12,343 nt of DNA from Saprospiraceae bacterium. Its GTDB lineage: Bacteria > Bacteroidota > Bacteroidia > Chitinophagales > Saprospiraceae. Both the position numbers and the translations under genes were made by a program. The stretch is from assembly GCA_016717145.1 (NCBI GenBank), contig JADKGD010000056.1, positions 1 through 12,343 of the forward strand. The letters run 5' to 3'. The notes under the pieces were generated by a model, which saw only the letters and a program-made list of their open reading frames with translations, did no database searches and had not been told where the DNA came from. Positions 6,649 to 12,343 of this stretch are shown here, piece after piece (the stretch's first letter is position 1; each line of letters starts with the position of its first letter).

Positions 6649-8157
6649 ATGAAATTCAAGTATTTACTTTTTGTCCTATTCTTTGGATCTGGTTTTGTCG
6701 CTCAGGCACAAGTCTTTCCATGTGATTGTGAGGTTACGGATACGACGTCTTTTGTTTGCGCACAAGACTCCTTAGGTAATATTTTCCATTTACCCAATCT
6801 ATGTTTTGTGGAATGTCTGGGTCTAACGCCGGCGAATATTCCTTGTGATGATGCTCCTGACCCTTGGGGAGGTTGTGTATGTCCTCAAATTTATGATCCC
6901 GTTTGTGCCCTGGATTCTTTAGGAAACTATTTTGAGTTACCAAATGCTTGTTATGCTGAGTGTCTTGGATTTTCTATAGTTACGGATAGTACACTTTGTA
7001 ATATAGTCAATCCGTGGGATTGTGATTGTCCAATACTGACAGATAGTACATACGTTTGTGCACAGGATTCACTCGGCAACATTTACCCGGTTCCAAGTGC
7101 TTGTTGGGCAGTATGCTGGGGAATGACTGTAGTGGATAGCACTGAATGTGACAATAACCCTTGGGACGAATGTAACTGTCCTACAGATTATAATCCTGTA
7201 TGTGTTCAGGATTCTTTGGGCAATATATTTTCTATGTCCAATGCGTGTTATGCGGAATGTTATGGTTTTACAATTGTTGATAGTACTGATTGCGGCATCA
7301 TAAATCCGGTTTGTGAATGTGCCTATTCAGAGTTTGATACATTCATATGTGCCACTGACTCTTTAGGCAATATCTTTCAGGTCCCTAATGCTTGTTTTGC
7401 GGCTTGCTGGGGATATACCGTCGTGGATAGTACGGATTGTGGATACGTAGATCCATGGTCTGATTGCGAATGCGATGTCAACGAAAACGAACCATTTGTT
7501 TGTGCGCAAGATTCACTTGGCCATGCTTGTTACGTACCCAATGCTTGTTACGCGGCTTGTCTTGGTCTTACCATAGTAAGTGATTCCAGCTGTAATTATG
7601 TTGAGATAGACCCAGAGATTGACAGTCTGACATTAACATGTTTGCAAAATATTGACTTGCCTGAATCAGGCTTATTCCAGGAATTTTTGTTGGCCATTAG
7701 TCAGTCATGCAATCTAGTACTTCCTGCCTGTATTGTCAATGCCCCAATATTTGCAAGCGACTCATTATTTTTTGATTATATCATGACAAATTGCGACGGA
7801 AATTTCGGATTCAATGGCAATAATGATGGATCCAATATTATGAATATGTACAACTTTGCCAATGCTGCATTAAGCTCAAGTAAAGATATTACGATCAACA
7901 AAGGTTTTGACATTAAAGTAACAGAAAACCCTGTAACCAATTTGCTGAGATATCAAATCAATACGGTCAAAGACGCCAACATTACTGCTAAAATTGTAAA
8001 CATCAACGGACAAACAATACATGCTGAAAATCTAAAAATTAATGCCGGCAATAATGAGTTTAACACCAATATCAGTGGCATGAAGTCAGGTATTTACCTA
8101 CTAAATATTACTGGTGCCAATATCAATAAAACAGTAAAACTGGTCATAGCTGAATAA
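6649..8157 (+). CDS. T9SS-secreted protein with six Kazal-like six-cysteine repeats
   Basis: A 502-residue secreted protein. Residues 1-20 are a Sec signal peptide (cleavage near AQA-QV). Residues 25-315 hold six repeats resembling Kazal serine-protease-inhibitor domains, with the order C-x-C, [YF]-x-P-V-C or equivalent, D-S-L-G-N, N-A-C-x-A-x-C-x-G and a closing C. Residues ~320-400 are an unassigned region with four cysteines. Residues ~417-502 are a type A T9SS C-terminal sorting domain (IKVTENPVTNLLRY, NINGQTI, ISGMKSGIYLLNI, KTVKLVIAE), so the product crosses the outer membrane and is released or anchored on the surface. The distance between cysteines 3 and 4 is 14 residues against 10 in classical Kazal domains, so inhibitory function is inferred, not certain. 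It shares an upstream motif with the divergent lipoprotein gene and is followed by a strong terminator. Confidence 0.87.
   Translation: MKFKYLLFVLFFGSGFVAQAQVFPCDCEVTDTTSFVCAQDSLGNIFHLPNLCFVECLGLTPANIPCDDAPDPWGGCVCPQIYDPVCALDSLGNYFELPNACYAECLGFSIVTDSTLCNIVNPWDCDCPILTDSTYVCAQDSLGNIYPVPSACWAVCWGMTVVDSTECDNNPWDECNCPTDYNPVCVQDSLGNIFSMSNACYAECYGFTIVDSTDCGIINPVCECAYSEFDTFICATDSLGNIFQVPNACFAACWGYTVVDSTDCGYVDPWSDCECDVNENEPFVCAQDSLGHACYVPNACYAACLGLTIVSDSSCNYVEIDPEIDSLTLTCLQNIDLPESGLFQEFLLAISQSCNLVLPACIVNAPIFASDSLFFDYIMTNCDGNFGFNGNNDGSNIMNMYNFANAALSSSKDITINKGFDIKVTENPVTNLLRYQINTVKDANITAKIVNINGQTIHAENLKINAGNNEFNTNISGMKSGIYLLNITGANINKTVKLVIAE
6721..7593 (+). repeat. Six tandem Kazal-like repeats
   Basis: Repeats span residues 25-66, 76-117, 125-167, 175-215, 222-264 and 273-315, separated mostly by Pro/Trp/Asp linkers (NPW, DPW). 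Cysteine spacing is C-x1-C-x7 or 9-C-x14-C-x3-C-x9 to 11-C. Repeat 6 has an extra Cys (C294) between cysteines 3 and 4. Aligned to the Kazal register, the residue two after cysteine 2 (P1 position) would be V, Q, I, T, Y and V, none of them Lys or Arg. Confidence 0.8.
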
Positions 8158-8191
8158 GCAAACAAACAAGTTTTTGTGGGTTGAATATATT

Positions 8192-8227
8192 AAGAGCAAA
8201 GGGGCAAATGTTCCTTTGCTCTTTTAA
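8192..8227 (+). terminator. Rho-independent terminator after the Kazal-like gene
   Basis: A perfect 11-bp stem, AAGAGCAAAGG pairing with CCTTTGCTCTT, has a 10-nt loop and runs straight into T residues, starting 34 bases after the stop codon. Confidence 0.85.
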
Positions 8228-8239
8228 TTATGCTTTGCT

Positions 8240-8527
8240 AAGCGAAGCGAATTGAACTAAGCGAAGCGAATTGCACTAATTGAACCTTTACAATTGTCCT
8301 TCGGACATAACTGAACGATGCGAAGCAATTTTGACAAAGATTTGTCAAAATACTGAAGGCACTGCGACCAACCGGATCGCAGCAACAACCGAATCAAATT
8401 GAACTAAACGTAGCGTATTGAAATAAGGAAGAATTGAACTAAGCAAAGCGTATTGAGTTAAGCGAAGCGAATTGAACTAAGCAAAGCGAATTGAACTAAG
8501 GATTGAACTAATTGAACTAATTGAACT
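8240..8527 (+). repeat. Degenerate tandem array of a 19-nt unit in the 8158-8569 spacer
   Basis: The unit is AAGCGAAGCGAATTGAACT. Full copies lie at 8240-8258, 8259-8277, 8441-8459, 8460-8478 and 8479-8497 with 0-3 changes. Shortened copies (AAGGATTGAACT, AATTGAACT twice) lie at 8498-8527 and weaker ones at 8396-8440. Between the two clusters are short hairpins: TGTCC/GGACA at 8295-8307, the palindrome at 8328-8351, and CTGCGA/TCGCAG at 8362-8382. There is no spacer structure of the CRISPR type and no coding frame that I can support. Units are tandem with no flanking target duplication seen, so this looks like replication-slippage repeat DNA rather than a mobile element. Confidence 0.8.
8328..8351. 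repeat. Near-contiguous 11-bp inverted repeat
   Basis: ATTTTGACAAA, two bases, then TTTGTCAAAAT: perfect arms of 11 bp. The two-base gap is too short for a normal RNA loop and there is no T-run, so a protein-binding palindrome or chance structure is likelier than a terminator. It lies ~220 bases upstream of the methyltransferase gene. Confidence 0.6.
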
Positions 8528-8569
8528 ATATTGGCCTATATTGAATTAATAAAACAAATCACTTGATCT

Positions 8570-9298
8570 ATGAATTTCTATACGTCGCTGGCACATATAT
8601 ATCATGACATGTATCAGGACCTGTTTGATTATGATGCAGAATTCATTTTTTATGATGAATGGCTAACAAAATTTGAAGCGCGTCATATTATTGAATTTGG
8701 CTGTGGCACCGGTAATTTGGCAAAAAGATTTGTTGCTGCATCATATAAATATTTGGGAGTGGATCTCAACCAGGAAATGCTGGAAATCGCAAAAAAAACT
8801 ATTGAAGCTACCTATTTTCAGCAAGGAAATGTAATCAATTTTCGTAATGAAAAGTCGTTTGATGCTGCCCTTATTACTGGTCGGACTATTTCATATTTAG
8901 TGAATGATGATGAAGTATCTGATGCATTGATTAATATACATAAAATATTAAAAAAAGATGGATTATTGATATTTGATCTGATAGATGCACAACCATTATT
9001 TGATACATTTGACACATCTACCAAAGAACTTTTTACAGGTAAATATAAACGTATTTCGAGATCAATTCCCCGTTCTGACAAGCGATGGACCTGGGATTGG
9101 GAATCAACATATTATGAAATAAATGACCAGGTTGAGTCAACATGTATTGGAAATGACACAGCAACATTAAGGGCTTTTGGGGACGAAGAAATATCGGAAT
9201 TTTTAAAAAATGTTGGTTACGACATCTTACACAAGATACCAAAAACCAGTTATACCTGGCAAGGTTATTTTCTAGTCTGCCAAAAAACATCAGGATAA
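8570..9298 (+). CDS. Class I SAM-dependent methyltransferase
   Basis: A 242-residue cytoplasmic methyltransferase. Motif I is IEFGCGTGNLAKRF (~41-54), binding SAM. VDLNQEMLEIAKK (64-76) carries the acidic residue at the end of strand 2. FDAALITGRTISYL (~97-110) and the ILKKDGLLIFDLID strand (~126-139) complete the Rossmann-like core. The N-terminus (YTSLAHIYHDMYQDLFDYD) resembles the 'Y-D-x-x-a-x-x-Y-D' opening of small-molecule methyltransferases. The length is normal. Substrate cannot be predicted, and the neighbours give no pathway hint. The start is the ATG at 8570; there is no clear Shine-Dalgarno sequence. Upstream DNA is the repeat array, so its promoter, if local, lies between ~8528 and 8569, where CTATATTG occurs twice but no good consensus is seen. 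Confidence 0.88.
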   Translation: MNFYTSLAHIYHDMYQDLFDYDAEFIFYDEWLTKFEARHIIEFGCGTGNLAKRFVAASYKYLGVDLNQEMLEIAKKTIEATYFQQGNVINFRNEKSFDAALITGRTISYLVNDDEVSDALINIHKILKKDGLLIFDLIDAQPLFDTFDTSTKELFTGKYKRISRSIPRSDKRWTWDWESTYYEINDQVESTCIGNDTATLRAFGDEEISEFLKNVGYDILHKIPKTSYTWQGYFLVCQKTSG

Positions 9299-9669
9299 CA
9301 CAATACATTTGTACACGATAATAGAAAATCCAAATACATGATACTGATCTCATGACTCAATAAAATAGAGAGTTATTTTTTCGCCATTTGTACTTAAGTC
9401 AATTTTCATAAAATTCGTCATTCGTATTTCGTCATTAATTCCGTTCGCTCTGCGGTCTTCACTTCGCTCAGCTCACAGGTCGAAAGGCTCTTTGTCTGAA
9501 CTGTGATTTATTTGATTTTTGTGATTTTTATGATTTCCAATTTTCATTATTTTTTCGTAATTTTTGATTCAAAATTCGTCGCTCGTTCTTCGAAATTCAT
9601 TGCTCAATTCTTAATTCTTCATTCTTAATTCGTCAATTGTCATTTGTACTTTAAATAAAAAGCGCTCTT
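9299..9669. repeat. Gene-free low-complexity spacer with degenerate ATTCGTCATT-like repeats
   Basis: No supported gene. The stretch is rich in short degenerate words such as ATTCGTCATT, TTAATTCTTCATTC and TTTTTGTGATTTTTATGATT. CATTTGTACTT occurs at 9385-9395 and again at 9641-9651, bracketing most of it as a direct repeat. A more G+C-rich patch (about 9430-9490) interrupts the array. It sits between the 3' ends of the convergent methyltransferase and helicase genes; I found no strong terminator hairpin. Confidence 0.6.
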
Positions 9670-10917
9670 TTACTTACTAAACTTCCCTTTCTTTTTTCCA
9701 TACCGTTTATTGCCTTCGGGTGTAAGTTCGATCAGAATTTGTTTAAGATCCATGGTTTTGGATGCTGTGAGGTCTGTAATCTCTTTATAGTCATCCTTTT
9801 CCAGTGACTGCACCGTAACTTTTTTACCAATATATTCTTCCACAGCTGTAAGCAGCCCAATTTCATCCTTATCACAAAAGGAATACGCAAATCCTTTTTT
9901 GTTACCTCTACCTGTTCGCCCTACCCTATGTACATAAGCTTCAGGATGATCGGGCAGATCATAATTAACCACAAAATCCACATCAGGTATATCGATGCCT
10001 CTGGCACTGACATCGGTAGCAATCAGCATTTTGTACTCGCCGCTCCTGAACGCATTTAGCGTAGTCAATCTGTCTTCCTGTTCTTTGCCACCATGCATAA
10101 AGATGGATCGGATGCCTACCCTTTCCATTGCTTTCTGGACCCGTTCACATCTGACTTTTGTGCGTACAAAGACCAAAATTTTACTATCCGGATTTTCATT
10201 GACCATTCGCTCGAGAAAATATCGTTTATCATCCATATCTACAAATATCACCGAATGGTTTACATTTTTGGACACAGGATCTTTAGGTGATACCTGAATA
10301 CGAATGGGATTGGGTGTCAGTTTGTAAGCCAGTTCCTTGATCTCATCGTCTATAGTTGCTGAAAAAAACAAGGTTTGCCGTTGTCGTGGTAGAAAACGGA
10401 TCAGGTCTTTAATGTCTTTTACAAATCCGCGTTCCAGCATATGATCTGCTTCGTCGAGTACAAGGAGCTCTACCCTGTTTAATTTTATAAAGCCCTGACT
10501 GACCAGGTCAAACATTCGTCCTGGTGTTGTGATCAAAACATCAATACCTTTTTCCAGTTTTGCAATTTGGGGACCTTGTTCTACGCCGCCAAAGACCGAA
10601 AATGTATTTACCCGCGTATTTTTTGCCAAGGTCAAAAAAACCTGGTTGATCTGGATAGCCAGTTCTCGGGTCGGAACCATGACCACACACTTGATGCCAT
10701 CTTCACGTTTGGTATTGAGTTTACTATGCAGAATATGGATAATCGGTATGGCAAAGGCTGCTGTTTTACCCGTCCCTGTCTGTGCAATGGCGAGTAAATC
10801 CTCACCTCGCAGGATGCTGGGAATACATTTATACTGAATGTCGGTTGGTTTTTTAAAACCCAGCTTCTCCAGATTAGTTTTGATTTCGTCTACAAAATGA
10901 TACTGGGAAAAGCGCAT
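9670..10917 (-). CDS. DEAD-box ATP-dependent RNA helicase
   Basis: A 415-residue RNA helicase with both RecA-like domains and every family motif: Q motif PTDIQ (24-28) with the upstream aromatic, motif I AQTGTGKT (45-52), Ia PTRELA (82-87), GG (110-111), Ib TPGR (131-134), II DEAD (155-158), III SAT (186-188), IV ILVFVRT (~247-253), V RGIDIPD (306-312) and VI HRVGRTGR (330-337). The C-terminal extension is short (~75 residues) and ends in a Lys/Gly/Arg-rich tail (KRYGKKKGKFSK), as in RhlE-like helicases. It lacks the longer DbpA/CsdA-type RNA-binding domain. Likely roles are ribosome assembly or RNA turnover, often cold-responsive in this family, but the exact paralogue cannot be fixed. The ATG at 10917 follows a good -7 box by ~20 nt. 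It is an intact housekeeping-type gene with no functional tie to its neighbours. Confidence 0.95.
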   Translation of the reverse strand: MRFSQYHFVDEIKTNLEKLGFKKPTDIQYKCIPSILRGEDLLAIAQTGTGKTAAFAIPIIHILHSKLNTKREDGIKCVVMVPTRELAIQINQVFLTLAKNTRVNTFSVFGGVEQGPQIAKLEKGIDVLITTPGRMFDLVSQGFIKLNRVELLVLDEADHMLERGFVKDIKDLIRFLPRQRQTLFFSATIDDEIKELAYKLTPNPIRIQVSPKDPVSKNVNHSVIFVDMDDKRYFLERMVNENPDSKILVFVRTKVRCERVQKAMERVGIRSIFMHGGKEQEDRLTTLNAFRSGEYKMLIATDVSARGIDIPDVDFVVNYDLPDHPEAYVHRVGRTGRGNKKGFAYSFCDKDEIGLLTAVEEYIGKKVTVQSLEKDDYKEITDLTASKTMDLKQILIELTPEGNKRYGKKKGKFSK

Positions 10918-10936
10918 AACATCTATAATTTGATCA

Positions 10937-10944
10937 CAAAGATA
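10937..10944 (-). promoter_or_regulatory. -7 box of the DEAD-box helicase gene
   Basis: The minus strand reads TATCTTTG, a perfect TAnnTTTG, 19 nt upstream of the ATG. A CTG lies 18 nt further upstream as a weak -33. The predicted leader is short, about a dozen bases. Confidence 0.55.
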
Positions 10945-11032
10945 GATGATTTTTGCAGATTACAGGCATTAAGGTTTTATGTGTATAACATATCGCACCT
11001 CTTTCAGAAAAAGTATCTTAGCTATTAAAACA

Positions 11033-11040
11033 TACTTTTG
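11033..11040 (+). promoter_or_regulatory. Orphan -7-like box
   Basis: TACTTTTG fits TAnnTTTG exactly on the plus strand but has no good -33 and no gene directly downstream; the next ATG gene begins 256 bases later. It may be the promoter of a lost gene or small RNA, or a chance match. Confidence 0.25.
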
Positions 11041-11252
11041 AGAATTTGTCCGGATGGAATATTTCCTTTATTTACCTCCAATACTGATGTGGAAATCAAC
11101 CCTCTGATTGAGATGTTATTCCGGGGTATCTTTTACAGAGAATGAGGGGTCTGGCCATGGAGAATGCACGGGTAGAGAGGCAATTAAATATTTGTGCAAT
11201 ATGTTATTCACACCATCATAAAAATATTTTAATTAATCATAAAAATTTTAGT

Positions 11253-11260
11253 TAAATTTG
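11253..11260 (+). promoter_or_regulatory. Candidate -7 box of the ThuA-domain gene
   Basis: TAAATTTG fits TAnnTTTG and lies 35 nt before the ATG at 11296. No -33 TTTG is visible at normal spacing in the very A+T-rich DNA upstream. Confidence 0.3.
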
Positions 11261-11295
11261 TTTGTAACTTTCAACAAAACCTAATAGCATTATTT

Positions 11296-12184
11296 ATGAA
11301 AAAATACATATGGTTTGCCGTCATGTGTTTATGCCTTATCAGCTGCGCCAGCTTCTGTTCTGATCCTTCGTCTCTCCCATATTCTGGTATTCACAAAAAC
11401 CAATGGATGGAGACATTCTTCCATCCCTGCCGGTATCGAATGTATAAAAAAAATGGGTAAAAATGAAGGCTGGGATATCAAATTTACAGAGGACTCGCTG
11501 GATATAAATGATTCATTACTTGCAAAAACAGATGTCCTAGTTTTTCTGAATACTACAGGTACTATACTTGGGAAAAAAGGAAGATCGGCCCTTCAAAATT
11601 TTATGGCAAATGGCGGTGGTTTTGTGGGCATACACTCTGCTACAGATACAGAATCGGATTGGTTATGGTATACAAACCTTATCGGAGGCGTATTCAAAAA
11701 TCATCCACAACAACAGGAAGCAACTGTACAGATCCTTGACCAATCATTTCCTGCCACAAGTCATTTTGGCAAAACATGGAAACACTTTGATGAATGGTAT
11801 AACTTTAGAGAACCAATCCGTTCCAATTGTATTGTTCTGGCGACGCTTGATGAAAATAGTTATACCGGTGGAGAGATGAATAATCACCCGATTTTATGGT
11901 ATCAATATTATGAAGGTGGCCGGGTATTTTATACAGGAATGGGACATACTGATGAAACATATCAGAATGAATACTTCACAAAAATGATAAACAAAGGTAT
12001 TAAGTGGGCCGGTAAAAAATTAGATACAAAACCATTGAATAGGGATTGGAAAAATTTGATGGATGATAAGCTCACCAATTTTGATACATATACCGGTGTG
12101 TCTAATCTGAAAAAGAAAAACAAAAATACCACAAGAGATATTCAATCAAATAATTTTGTGGATAAAGTAAGTAGGGTCTGCTGA
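11296..12184 (+). CDS. ThuA-domain lipoprotein, frameshifted near the signal peptide and shortened at the C-terminus
   Basis: ATG 11296 starts a lipoprotein signal peptide (MKKYIWFAVMCLCLISCAS, lipobox LISC), but that frame stops soon after. The ThuA domain is in the next frame, which is open from 11315 and has no ATG before the domain. Removing one base somewhere between about 11345 and 11385 joins them into a 295-residue protein. ThuA landmarks: ILVFTKTNGWRHSSIPAGIE, GGGFVGIHSATDTESDWLWY, NHPQQQEATVQILDQSFPAT, FDEWYNF, HPILWYQYYEGGRVFYTGMG and H-T-D-E-T-Y. ThuA domains have a glutamine-amidotransferase-like fold and occur in Bacteroidota sugar-utilisation genes; the exact reaction is not established. 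After the domain, DWKNLMDDKLTNFDTYTGVSN looks like the opening of a DUF1080 (3-keto-disaccharide hydrolase) domain, but the protein ends ~35 residues later. No single frame change recovers more of it. Confidence 0.8.
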
Positions 12185-12309
12185 CTCTATTCTATAATTA
12201 GCTAAATCTGTAATATATAAGTGTATTTCTAATGCTATGATAAAATGATTTAAATCAAATATGCAAATAGTTTGTACTTCGAACTAAACTTTGTCTTATG
12301 CAGACAGCA

Positions 12310-12338
12310 GTCACTTTTTTCATTGCAAAAAAAGTAAC
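12310..12338. terminator. Hairpin at the right edge, possible bidirectional terminator or dispersed repeat
   Basis: ACTTTTTT (12313-12320) pairs with AAAAAAGT (12328-12335) around a 7-nt loop, and the stem extends past one mismatch to GT/AC. It is U-rich on either strand, 126 bases after the ThuA-gene stop. The sequence on its right (AAGTAACCAAAA) resembles a common Bacteroidota intergenic repeat type, from memory only. The rest of 12185-12309 is A+T-rich and shows nothing I can name. Confidence 0.4.
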
Positions 12339-12343
12339 CAAAA

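Larger units (their letters stand above)
10918..11295. other. Gene-free divergent region between helicase and ThuA genes
   Basis: No supported gene. It holds the helicase promoter at its left end and a possible ThuA promoter at its right end. The middle (about 11041-11220) is less A+T-rich and has short open stretches, e.g. a 17-codon ATG frame at 11055 and a frame containing GSGHGECTGREAIKYLC near 11150-11200. None is long or recognisable, so at most these are remnants of a lost gene. Confidence 0.5.

Noticed and set aside
8328..8351. Rho-independent terminator
   Set aside because: The inverted repeat has a two-base gap and no following T-run, and the real terminator of the upstream gene is at 8192-8227.
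8240..8527. CRISPR array
   Set aside because: The 19-nt units are directly tandem with no unique spacers of regular length, and no cas genes are in the window.
9033..9353. 106-codon minus-strand open frame over the end of the methyltransferase gene
   Set aside because: It is antisense to a supported gene, has no motif and an unlikely composition.
11055..11108. Small protein gene of 17 codons starting at ATG 11055
   Set aside because: Too short, with no signal of translation and no recognisable sequence.

Overview
The window is an A+T-rich stretch of a Bacteroidota chromosome, most plausibly from the Saprospiraceae or a close relative. The evidence is a type IX secretion (T9SS) C-terminal sorting domain, a PorP/SprF-type outer-membrane protein, several boxes fitting the Bacteroidota -7 consensus TAnnTTTG, starts without obvious Shine-Dalgarno sequences, and a GH109-type secreted oxidoreductase-fold enzyme. 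The species call is inference. I see no rRNA, tRNA, CRISPR array or insertion sequence.

Layout. 1-585 is the 3' end of a concentrative nucleoside transporter. 596-1954 (minus) is a Tat-exported GH109/Gfo-Idh-MocA protein. 2102-3056 is a PorP/SprF-family gene split by a frameshift. 3067-5146 (minus) is an ECF sigma factor gene overlapping a gene for a one-TM, anti-sigma-like protein with an outer-membrane-type C-terminal region. 5199-6368 (minus) is a lipoprotein built of four cysteine-bracketed modules. It is divergent from 6649-8157, a secreted protein with six Kazal-like six-cysteine repeats and a T9SS sorting domain. After a clear terminator comes a repeat-rich spacer (8228-8569), a class I SAM methyltransferase (8570-9298), a second low-complexity spacer, a DEAD-box RNA helicase (9670-10917, minus), a spacer with little recognisable content, and a ThuA-domain lipoprotein (11296-12184) that appears frameshifted near its start and shortened at its end.

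Most notable is 3067-8157. The modular lipoprotein and the Kazal-like secreted protein share a 17-nt motif (15 of 17 identical) that is mirrored in their common upstream region. It ends 60 and 59 nt from the two start codons and has the same orientation relative to each gene. Immediately downstream of the lipoprotein on the same strand lie a sigma factor and its likely membrane-bound regulator. This suggests a small cell-envelope regulon that displays a surface lipoprotein and exports a protease-inhibitor-like protein. The regulatory link is inference.

Three genes (transporter, PorP/SprF, ThuA) each need removal of exactly one base to restore the expected protein. The others are intact. This looks like homopolymer or indel error in the assembly, or real gene decay; reads would decide.
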